This document shows positions 1 through 5,888 of a stretch of 8,334 bases of DNA, in pieces; position 1 is the first letter of the stretch; each line of letters opens with the position of its first letter. The DNA comes from Candidatus Omnitrophota bacterium (lineage in GTDB: Bacteria; Omnitrophota; Gorgyraeia; Gygaellales; Profunditerraquicolaceae), in contig JAGOIJ010000069.1 of NCBI GenBank assembly GCA_017995695.1, positions 1-8,334 of the forward strand, read 5' to 3'. The notes under the pieces are model-generated. The model worked only from the letters and a program-made list of their open reading frames with translations. It was not told the DNA's origin and did no database searches. Both the position numbers and the translations under genes were made by a program.

Positions 1-1
1 G

Positions 2-649
2 CCAATATCTCTGGTGATCTTTGATCTTGATGGGACCCTTATTGATGCTTATCCAGCGATCGTTGATAGTTTTAACTATGCGATGCGTCAATGCGGTTAT
101 CCATTGCAGGAAAAGCGTCTGATTTGCGAAGCGGTTGGATGGGGGGATAGCAATCTCATCAAGCCTTTTGTTGCGCCGGAAGATTTGCCTTTTGTTCTTG
201 CGGCATATCGACGTCATCACGCGCAGGCCTTGCGTTTGAAAGCTCGCTTATTCCCGGGCGTAAAAAAGGTGTTGCGTCATCTTAAGCAGCAGGGGTATAA
301 ACTTGCTGTAGCAAGTAACCGGCCGACAAAGTTTTCACTCATTTTGCTTCGTCATCTGGGAATACGGCCGTTCTTTTCATGTGTTTTGTGCGCTGATAAG
401 CTTAAGCAGGGTAAGCCGCACCCTGAAATCTTAATCAGGATCATGCAGCGGTTTTCTGTTAAACCAAAGGCAGCGTTATTTGTCGGGGACATGCCGCTTG
501 ATGCGCAAGCCGGCAGAAGCGCAAAGATTAAGACAGTAATTGTAACCACTGGTTTTAGCAGCCGTAAAAGTATAAGGCGGCAAAAGCCTTACGCAATTAT
601 TGCTCACCTAAGCGAGCTTATAAAATTACCGTGTTTGGTTAAGGGGTAA
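2..649 (+). CDS. HAD-superfamily phosphatase, phosphoglycolate phosphatase (Gph)-like, 5' partial
   Basis: Cytoplasmic HAD hydrolase that probably removes phosphate from a small metabolite. All four HAD motifs are visible, numbering from the GTG at 14: DLDGT with nucleophile D4 and acid/base D6, S101 in VASNR, K134 in QGKPHP, and GDMPLD with D159 and D163. The helical cap between motifs I and II is typical of the PGPase/Gph/PpaX group. The frame stays open upstream of the GTG and encodes PISLV directly before IFDLDGT. That is the normal first beta strand of the fold, so I infer the true start lies before the window and the GTG is internal. The substrate cannot be told from sequence; phosphoglycolate, pyrophosphate or another phosphate ester are all possible. 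The gene ends just before a strong promoter, so it probably belongs to a different transcription unit from the genes that follow. Confidence 0.88.
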   Translation, partial: PISLVIFDLDGTLIDAYPAIVDSFNYAMRQCGYPLQEKRLICEAVGWGDSNLIKPFVAPEDLPFVLAAYRRHHAQALRLKARLFPGVKKVLRHLKQQGYKLAVASNRPTKFSLILLRHLGIRPFFSCVLCADKLKQGKPHPEILIRIMQRFSVKPKAALFVGDMPLDAQAGRSAKIKTVIVTTGFSSRKSIRRQKPYAIIAHLSELIKLPCLVKG

Positions 650-658
650 GCAATAACC

Positions 659-686
659 TTGACCTTATAGGCATCCGGGGTATAAT
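659..686 (+). promoter_or_regulatory. sigma70-type promoter (TTGACC-N16-TATAAT)
   Basis: A -35 box TTGACC (659-664, 5 of 6 consensus) is followed after 16 bases by a perfect -10 TATAAT (681-686). Transcription would start near 693 and give a leader of about 28 nt before the ATG at 722. The site lies in the 72-base gap after the HAD gene, exactly where a promoter for the next gene is expected. No clear operator palindrome is visible around it. Confidence 0.75.
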
Positions 687-710
687 AGATAGCACAGGAA
701 CGATTAATCC

Positions 711-716
711 GGGAGG
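711..716 (+). promoter_or_regulatory. Shine-Dalgarno GGGAGG of the exported LpoB/FlgT-like gene
   Basis: GGGAGG ends five bases before the ATG at 722. It is a strong site at short but usable spacing and fixes that start codon. Confidence 0.75.
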
Positions 717-721
717 ATGAT

Positions 722-1303
722 ATGAAGAACCGAATCGCGCTTTTTTTGGTGGTTTGCTTAGGCGTGGTTGGCATTTCCTGCGCCAAGGCCAAAGAAGTTC
801 CTTCAAGCGGTAAAGTAAGAATCATTGTGCTTCTTTCTGAGCAAAATATCCAGGGGCCGCAGCATGCATGGTGGGCGAGTGAGGTCGATCTATCGGCGGT
901 TGAATCGGTGTTAACGCAACAACTGCTCACTAAAGGGTATGAAGTGCTTGAGCCTTCTATGTTGCGTGGTGTTATCCAGAAAGATAAAGCATTCCGATTG
1001 GTAAATTTTACGGATGCGGCAGCAATTAAATTAGGCACGTTGAGTAAGGCGGATTTTGTGATTATCGGTAAGGCCATTGCTTCAAGTGGAGGTGCCGTGC
1101 CTCAATCAACGATGCGTTCATGTTTTGCGAGCGTTGTGGCTCAGGTTATTAGCGTGAAAGAAAAAAGAGTTCTTGCGTATCTTGATGCTGCGGGAAGCTC
1201 TGCGCATATGGATGTGATTATGGGTGGGAGAGAAGCTCTGCAGGCTGCCGGCAATGATTTAGCCATTAAGGTCGAACAGGTGTTAAGTAAGAGGAACCAA
1301 TAA
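722..1303 (+). CDS. exported protein of LpoB/FlgT/CsgG-like fold
   Basis: A 193-residue protein with a clear export signal: basic n-region (KNR), hydrophobic core from about residue 5 to 18, then SCAKA. Cleavage by signal peptidase I after A23 (AKA) looks most likely. C20 is a weak lipobox alternative because G rather than L sits at -3. The mature part begins with a beta strand (KVRIIVLLSE) and a QNIQGPQHAWW segment. Alternating helix and strand follow: VESVLTQQLLTKGYEVLEPSML, the ADFVIIGKAIAS strand, then SVVAQVISVKEKRVLAY. This pattern is what I know from the periplasmic LpoB / FlgT-middle / CsgG N-terminal fold. The gene starts behind a strong promoter and ribosome site, and its stop is one base from the following CsgG-family gene, so the two probably act together at the outer membrane. 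The fold assignment is by pattern recognition; no specific function can be given. Confidence 0.75.
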   Translation: MKNRIALFLVVCLGVVGISCAKAKEVPSSGKVRIIVLLSEQNIQGPQHAWWASEVDLSAVESVLTQQLLTKGYEVLEPSMLRGVIQKDKAFRLVNFTDAAAIKLGTLSKADFVIIGKAIASSGGAVPQSTMRSCFASVVAQVISVKEKRVLAYLDAAGSSAHMDVIMGGREALQAAGNDLAIKVEQVLSKRNQ

Positions 1304-1304
1304 G

Positions 1305-2057
1305 ATGCGCTCTTGGTTATTGACTATTCGATTTTTGACGATCGGCTTAATCGCATTATTGTCTGCTGCTGGTTGCGCTTCTGTTAAGCAACCTACTGCG
1401 AGTGTTGACGCGCATGCCGGCGCGCAGCCATTGCCTCCATATGTTGGCCCTCGTGCCCGCATTGCTATTGCGGATTTCGATGTAAAAGCTGCTCAGGCAA
1501 CAGGAGAGATAGGTTCTGGGTTGCGCGAGATGCTAGTAACTGCCTTGGTTAATAGCAGCAGATTTTCTGTTGTCGAGCGGCAGGCATTATCAGCTTTAAT
1601 GCAGGAACAGGAATTGGCAGTTTCAGGCGCTTCCGACCAAACCGAGTCAGGTGTCCAGCGCGGAAAAATAAAAACCGCTGATTTAATTATTACTGCGGCA
1701 GTTACCGAGTTTGAGCCTCAAGCTTCGGGGGGCAGCGCAGGGATAGGAGGGGGCGGAGGCATTGGTAGCGGTGTTTTGGGAGGACTTCTTGGCGCATCGT
1801 TAAACAAAGCCCATATCGCCTTAGATTTGCGTATTATTGATACCTCAAGCTCTGAAGTGTTGGCTGCTACCCGCGTGCAGGGGCAGGCATCGGATGTCGC
1901 CGGAGGATTCATGATGGGATTTCTTGGTAACTGGGGGTTAGGAAGCGGATTGTCTGCGTATGCTAACACCCCGATGGAAAAAGCAATCCGGATTTGTATT
2001 ATTGAGGCAGTGCGATATATTTCGCAGACCATATCACCACAGTACTATAAATATTGA
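1305..2057 (+). CDS. CsgG/HfaB-family outer-membrane lipoprotein
   Basis: A 250-residue lipoprotein precursor. The signal peptide (residues 1-23) ends in SAAG before lipidated C24. The body matches the CsgG family: strand ARIAIADFDV, GLREMLVTALVNSSRFSVVERQALSALMQEQEL, KTADLIITAAVTEFEP, then LDLRIIDTSSSEVLAATRVQG. In CsgG this fold makes an outer-membrane pore for curli secretion; HfaB relatives anchor holdfast. Residues 142-163 are very Gly-rich (G5 run at 148-152), at the position where the family carries a membrane-crossing hairpin; a second Gly-rich stretch follows at about 199-217 (GGFMMGFLGNWGLGSGL). Start ATG 1305 has GAGGA nine bases upstream (1291-1295) and lies one base after the previous stop. 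No curli subunits or CsgE/F partners are present in the window, so the cargo is unknown. The protein could instead act as a structural or signalling lipoprotein. Confidence 0.85.
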   Translation: MRSWLLTIRFLTIGLIALLSAAGCASVKQPTASVDAHAGAQPLPPYVGPRARIAIADFDVKAAQATGEIGSGLREMLVTALVNSSRFSVVERQALSALMQEQELAVSGASDQTESGVQRGKIKTADLIITAAVTEFEPQASGGSAGIGGGGGIGSGVLGGLLGASLNKAHIALDLRIIDTSSSEVLAATRVQGQASDVAGGFMMGFLGNWGLGSGLSAYANTPMEKAIRICIIEAVRYISQTISPQYYKY

Positions 2058-2058
2058 G

Positions 2059-2064
2059 AAAGGA
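2059..2064 (+). promoter_or_regulatory. Shine-Dalgarno AAAGGA of the 26-codon gene
   Basis: AAAGGA sits seven bases before the ATG at 2072 and just after the CsgG-family stop (2057). Optimal spacing is the main evidence that the short frame downstream is a real gene. Confidence 0.7.
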
Positions 2065-2071
2065 AATTATC

Positions 2072-2152
2072 ATGGGAAAGCGTAAGCGTAGAGGTAAATT
2101 AAATTGGCGTTCCAAGAAAGCAAATAAAGGTAGAAGGCCCAATTTAGGATAA
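2072..2152 (+). CDS. 26-residue highly basic protein, small-ribosomal-protein-like
   Basis: A very short gene with a complete ATG-to-TAA frame, an AAAGGA ribosome site at ideal spacing, and a position 14 bases after the CsgG-family stop and 8 bases before the ZIP gene. The product begins MGKRKRRGK, continues LNWRSKKANKG and ends RRPNLG. It has six Lys, six Arg and no acidic residue out of 26. Such composition is typical of tiny ribosomal proteins. The MGK...RRGK start resembles bTHX (Thx), while the ANKGRRPN end resembles the actinobacterial bL37-type protein as I remember it. Neither match can be confirmed here. It most likely binds rRNA or another nucleic acid. Alternatives are a leader peptide whose translation opens the downstream ZIP gene, or a spurious frame. 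That it is a real gene is fairly likely; the family is uncertain. Confidence 0.65.
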   Translation: MGKRKRRGKLNWRSKKANKGRRPNLG

Positions 2153-2160
2153 CAGGCCGG

Positions 2161-2901
2161 ATGACTCTTGTTTGGATTCTTTTAAGTACGGGGGCGGTCA
2201 GTCTCATTTCGTTGGTTGGTGTTGTTACCCTGGCGATCAATGATAAGCTGCTGCAGAGAATCCTTTTTGGTTTAATTGGGTTTTCAGCAGGGGCATTGAT
2301 TGGCGGGGCGTTCCTTCATATCCTCCCCGAAGCATTAGAGCAAGCCAGCAGTACCAGCGTTTTTGGTTATCTTATTGTAGGAATAGTAGTCTTTTTCTTG
2401 CTTGAGCGGTACTTTCACTGGCGGCATTGCCACGAGCAGCACTGTGATACCCACGCCTTCACGTATCTTAATCTTGTCGGAGATGGTTTCCATAATTTTA
2501 TTGATGGGATGGTGATCGCAGCCAGTTTTGTTATCTCCGTCAGGCTTGGTATCGTCACCACCATTGCGATTATTATGCATGAGATCCCACAGGAGCTAGG
2601 AGACTTTGGGGTATTGGTCTACGGTGGCTTTAGCAAGCAGAAGGCGCTTTTTTTTAACTTCATTTCTGCGCTTACGGCAATGGTAGGCGCAATGGTCGGT
2701 TATTATCTGACTGATGTAGCGCAAGGGTTTTCTCAAATTATTCTTCCGGTCACCGCAGGAGGCTTTATTTATATCGCCACCTCTGATCTTATTCCGGAGA
2801 TTCATAAAGAGAGCAACTTGAAACGATCCTCGCTAGCATTTCTTGCCTTTGTCGTAGGGATTATCTTTATGGCCCTTGCCCGGATGTTGTTCGAGCAATA
2901 A
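2161..2901 (+). CDS. ZIP-family divalent metal (probably zinc) transporter
   Basis: A 246-residue inner-membrane protein with about eight predicted membrane segments, the usual size for bacterial ZIP proteins. The two signature metal-site helices are present: HNFIDG (H111, N112, D115) and HEIPQE (H140, E141, E145). H53 near LHILPEA and SDLIPEIH (D209, E213, H215) also fit the family. The cytosolic loop at residues 86-98 is rich in His and Cys (H86, H89, C90, H91, H94, C95, H98), the usual metal-sensing or metal-delivering loop. The family moves Zn2+, Fe2+ or Mn2+ into the cytoplasm. The start ATG has only a poor ribosome site (AGG in AGGCCGG, too close), so translation may be coupled to the 26-codon gene ending 8 bases upstream. 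FeoAB follows 28 bases later, giving a metal-uptake cluster. Zinc versus iron cannot be decided from sequence. Confidence 0.92.
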   Translation: MTLVWILLSTGAVSLISLVGVVTLAINDKLLQRILFGLIGFSAGALIGGAFLHILPEALEQASSTSVFGYLIVGIVVFFLLERYFHWRHCHEQHCDTHAFTYLNLVGDGFHNFIDGMVIAASFVISVRLGIVTTIAIIMHEIPQELGDFGVLVYGGFSKQKALFFNFISALTAMVGAMVGYYLTDVAQGFSQIILPVTAGGFIYIATSDLIPEIHKESNLKRSSLAFLAFVVGIIFMALARMLFEQ

Positions 2902-2929
2902 ATAAACACCGAATCGAGTTTCTCTACCT

Positions 2930-3163
2930 ATGAAGAAAATCTCTTTAGTTCAATTAAAGAACAATCAAAAAAGCATTGTGGTTGAGATAACCGCAGGCCA
3001 TGCGCTGCAAGCGCGATTGATGAGTATGGGTATTTACAAAGGGAGCACGATTACTAAGTTAAGCCAGTTCATGCTGCGCGGGCCTGTGGCAGTGAAGGTA
3101 GGTAGGAGTATTATCGCCTTAGGTTATGGTATGGCGACAAAGGTAATGGTAGAAATAGAATGA
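2930..3163 (+). CDS. feoA: FeoA, small SH3-like partner of the FeoB iron transporter
   Basis: A 77-residue cytoplasmic protein with the FeoA/SH3-barrel pattern: LVQLKNNQK start, LQARLMSMGIYKGSTI in the middle, then RGPVAVKVGRSIIALGYGMATKVMVEI. Length and motifs match stand-alone FeoA proteins, which bind and regulate FeoB. The ATG at 2930 lacks a clear Shine-Dalgarno; only a distant GAG is seen, so expression may depend on readthrough from the ZIP gene 28 bases upstream. Its stop overlaps the feoB start (ATGA at 3160-3163), the classical feoAB coupling. No separate promoter of good quality was found in front of it. Confidence 0.93.
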   Translation: MKKISLVQLKNNQKSIVVEITAGHALQARLMSMGIYKGSTITKLSQFMLRGPVAVKVGRSIIALGYGMATKVMVEIE

Positions 3164-4887
3164 TTTCAAAAATATTTTTGCTCGGTAACCCGAATGTCGG
3201 CAAGAGTGTAGTGTTCTCGCGCCTTACCGGAGTGCAGGTTGTTTCATCAAACTATCCTGGCACGACTGTTGAGGTTGCTAAGGGTTATTTAACCTTAGGT
3301 GACCAACGTATTGAGGTTGTGGATTTGCCAGGAACGTATTCTTTAGAGCCTACATCGAGCGCAGAAGAGGTAGTAGTATCTTTGTTGCGAGAGTGCCCGC
3401 GGCAGGAAAGTCTGGTAGTGAATATTGTCGATGCTACGAACCTTGAACGTAACTTGTATCTGACGCTTCAATTATTGGAAGAGGGTTTTTCCGTCGTGGT
3501 TTGCCTTAATATGTGCGATGAGACACGGCACCGGGGTATCAGCATTGATGAAAAAAAGTTAGAAGCCATGCTGAACGTTCCGGTTGTCCCTGCCTGCGCG
3601 ATTACGGGCGTGGGCATGAAGTTCTTGATCCGCAGGCTTCCCGAGGCAAAACCCATTGCTATCCATAAACGCACCCATGAGCAACGTTGGCAGGCAATCG
3701 GCACAATCATTGAGGCTTCGCAACGTTTAAGCCATCGTGATCATACGGTCAGGGATCATCTTGAGGATGCTTCGGTGCGTCCGTTGAGCGGCTTGCTTAT
3801 GGCGGGCTTTGCAATTTTTCTTTCCTTCAAATTTGTGCGTTTCACCGGCGAGTGGCTTATCGCCCATATTGCTGATCCTATCTTTTTTAAGCTCTACCAG
3901 CCTTTATTAGAGCAGTTGAGTGAGCGTCTTGGCGGCGATGGATTTATTCACCACGTGCTCATCGGCGATTTGATTAATGGCAAGATCGACTTTAAGCAAT
4001 CGTTGGGCGTATTAACAACCGCTCCGTATATTGAATTTTCCATGGTGCTGCCTTATATCATCGCTTTTTATTTTGTCTTAGGCGTGCTTGAAGATACGGG
4101 TATCCTCCCGCGGTTAGCCATGCTTTTGGACGGGATTATGCACCGTTTAGGGCTGCACGGATTCGCCATTATCCCTGTGTTGTTGGGATTTGGCTGCAAT
4201 GTCCCGGGGATTCTTTCCACGCGGGTCCTTGAGTCAAAGCGGGAACGCTTCATTGCCTCAACGCTTATTTCTATCGGGGTTCCTTGCGTTCCTCTGCAGG
4301 CGATGATTTTTGGTTTACTGGGATCATTTTCCGGCTTTTATGTCAGCGGCGTCTATCTGGTTTTATTTTCTATATGGCTTTTTCTAGGCATCATCCTTAA
4401 TCGACTGCTCAAAGGTTTTTCTCCCGAGTTTCTGTTAGAGATTCCTCCGTATCGTTTTCCCCCCTTGGGAGCGTTGATGCAAAAGATGTATGTGCGTATT
4501 CGAGGTTTTCTTGTGGAAGCCTTGCCGGTAGTTTTTTTCGGCGTTCTCATCGTAAATCTGTTCTTGTTTTTGCATCTTTTTAATCTGGTGACCGGTTTTT
4601 TTGCTCCTCTTATGACCGGCCTCTTTGGTTTGCCCAAGGAGGCAGTGGTTTCATTGATCGTCGGGTTTTTCCGCAAAGATGTGGCTGTCGGCATGCTTAT
4701 GCCGTTGGCCTTGAGCGCAAAACAACTTTTTATTAGCGCAGTTCTCCTTGCCATATCATTTCCGTGCATCGCGACTTTTGTTGTTTTATATAAAGAGCTC
4801 GGTTTAAAAGATTTACTAAAGGCGACCGCGATCATGATTATGACGGGTATTATCGTAGGCAGTTTGTTAAATATTTTTATACGGTGA
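3160..4887 (+). CDS. feoB: FeoB, Fe(II) transporter with N-terminal G domain
   Basis: Inner-membrane ferrous iron importer of 575 residues. The G domain is clear: G1 GNPNVGKS (9-16), G2 around T35/T36 in YPGTT, G3 DLPG (55-58), G4 NMCD (117-120) and a G5-like ACAITG near 145-150, where the usual SA is CA. A short helical linker leads to the membrane part, with two Gate-type halves carrying GFGCNVPGI (343-351, including C346) and FFRKDVAVGML (from 503), both hallmarks of FeoB. At 575 residues it is shorter than the roughly 770-residue E. coli protein but in line with compact FeoBs of other phyla. Only a short soluble insertion lies between G domain and membrane domain. It overlaps feoA and the following thiolase gene by 4 nt each. 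No FeoC is seen; the gene after feoB is unrelated to it. Confidence 0.96.
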   Translation: MISKIFLLGNPNVGKSVVFSRLTGVQVVSSNYPGTTVEVAKGYLTLGDQRIEVVDLPGTYSLEPTSSAEEVVVSLLRECPRQESLVVNIVDATNLERNLYLTLQLLEEGFSVVVCLNMCDETRHRGISIDEKKLEAMLNVPVVPACAITGVGMKFLIRRLPEAKPIAIHKRTHEQRWQAIGTIIEASQRLSHRDHTVRDHLEDASVRPLSGLLMAGFAIFLSFKFVRFTGEWLIAHIADPIFFKLYQPLLEQLSERLGGDGFIHHVLIGDLINGKIDFKQSLGVLTTAPYIEFSMVLPYIIAFYFVLGVLEDTGILPRLAMLLDGIMHRLGLHGFAIIPVLLGFGCNVPGILSTRVLESKRERFIASTLISIGVPCVPLQAMIFGLLGSFSGFYVSGVYLVLFSIWLFLGIILNRLLKGFSPEFLLEIPPYRFPPLGALMQKMYVRIRGFLVEALPVVFFGVLIVNLFLFLHLFNLVTGFFAPLMTGLFGLPKEAVVSLIVGFFRKDVAVGMLMPLALSAKQLFISAVLLAISFPCIATFVVLYKELGLKDLLKATAIMIMTGIIVGSLLNIFIR

Positions 4888-5888
4888 AGGCAGTTGCGTT
4901 GATTTCAGGCGGGTTAGATAGTATGCTGGCGGCACGCCTTATGCAGCAGCTGGGTGTGTCGATTATACCTCTTTATTGCTCCATCCCTTTTCGCCATCGT
5001 TTAAAAAATCATTCCGCGGGTCTTGATAAGCTTGGCAGCGTAGTGCAGCGTTACCTTGGGCAACCCCTAAGGCGTCTTGAGATTGATGATGATTTTCTTG
5101 AACTTATCCGTTTGCCTTGTCATGGCTTTGGCTCAAACATGAATCCGTGTGTTGATTGCAAGATCTTAATGTTTCAGAAAGCAAAATCATTCATGCAACA
5201 GCACGACGCAGCATTCATGGTCACCGGCGAGGTAGTTGGGCAGCGTCCTATGTCACAGCGCAGGCACACGCTTAGATTAATTGAAGATAAAGCTGAGGTA
5301 GGTGGTTTAGTTGTGCGCCCGCTTTCGGCAAAGATTTTGCCTGAAACAATTCCAGAGCAACGTGGCTGGATAGACCGTACGCAGCTGTTTGATTTCAACG
5401 GTAGGAGCCGCAAGCCGCAATTTGCCCTGGCGCAATCGTTAGGGATCACTGATTACGCTCAACCCGCTGGAGGATGCCTGTTAACCGATCCTTTATTTAG
5501 CAATCGCCTCAAAGAGCTTATGGCGCACCAGGAACTAACGCTTGCCAATGTCGCTTTGTTGCGGGTGGGAAGGCATTTTCGTCTTTCCCCGACAACGAAG
5601 CTCATTGTGGGCCGCGACAAAGAGGAGAATAGCGAGCTTGAGCATTTAGCACAGGACGATGATCTATTGTTCTTTCCTCATGAAACCGTTGCTGGGCCAA
5701 CTGCCCTTGGAAGAGGCTTGTTTGATTTAGCGATGGTTAAGCTTGCCGGAGAGATTGTATGCCGTTATTGTGATCGTAACGGAACCCAGGAAGCAGTCAT
5801 TCAGTATCGTAAGGCCAAAGATAACGAATGTAAATGCTTGAAGGTAGCAGCCCTCAACGAAGCACCATTGGCTGCGTTGCGGCTATGA
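4884..5888 (+). CDS. PP-loop tRNA thiouridylase-like protein (MnmA/ThiI-related)
   Basis: A 334-residue cytoplasmic protein with an ATP-pyrophosphatase PP-loop SGGLDS at residues 8-13. It carries marks of a stand-alone MnmA-related group that I recognise: NPCVDCK (C89, C92), VTGEVVGQRPMSQRR (113-127), GRSRKPQ (173-179) and PAGGCLLTD with C198. Family members are thought to adenylate a tRNA uridine and insert sulfur; C89/C92 and C198 are the likely catalytic or cluster-binding cysteines. The C-terminal part resembles the RNA-binding (NFACT-R-like) extension of this group and adds C293-x2-C296 and C316-x-C318, a possible metal site. The start is GTG 4884, overlapping the feoB stop as GTGA; the sequence KAVALISGG directly after it fits the first beta strand, so no other start is needed. 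The modified base and tRNA are unknown. Other PP-loop chemistry remains possible. Confidence 0.85.
   Translation: MKAVALISGGLDSMLAARLMQQLGVSIIPLYCSIPFRHRLKNHSAGLDKLGSVVQRYLGQPLRRLEIDDDFLELIRLPCHGFGSNMNPCVDCKILMFQKAKSFMQQHDAAFMVTGEVVGQRPMSQRRHTLRLIEDKAEVGGLVVRPLSAKILPETIPEQRGWIDRTQLFDFNGRSRKPQFALAQSLGITDYAQPAGGCLLTDPLFSNRLKELMAHQELTLANVALLRVGRHFRLSPTTKLIVGRDKEENSELEHLAQDDDLLFFPHETVAGPTALGRGLFDLAMVKLAGEIVCRYCDRNGTQEAVIQYRKAKDNECKCLKVAALNEAPLAALRL

Noticed and set aside
637..658. Possible terminator hairpin after the HAD gene (GGTTA / TAACC)
   Set aside because: Only five pairs with a 12-base loop, no T tract, and it abuts the -35 box of the promoter.
604..1077. 157-codon open frame on the minus strand
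   Set aside because: It lies opposite the well-supported exported-protein gene and its promoter, has no recognisable motif, and runs against the direction of every other gene.
1728..1795. GGN-rich tract as a possible DNA repeat or G-quadruplex element
   Set aside because: It is in frame and encodes the Gly-rich segment of the CsgG-family protein, with no regular repeat unit at the DNA level.
2876..2904. Possible promoter before feoA (TTGCCC-N17-TAAATA)
   Set aside because: The -10 matches the consensus at only three positions, and the -35 is four of six inside coding sequence; chance level.
4353..4835. 160-codon open frame on the minus strand
   Set aside because: It is the antisense of the FeoB membrane domain; its Lys/Arg/Thr-rich composition is what the complement of hydrophobic codons gives.
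5834..5884. Upstream ATG as an alternative start of the radical-SAM gene
   Set aside because: It adds 17 residues not expected in the family and a 55-nt overlap; ATG 5885 gives the family start MKEARFY and an ATGA junction.
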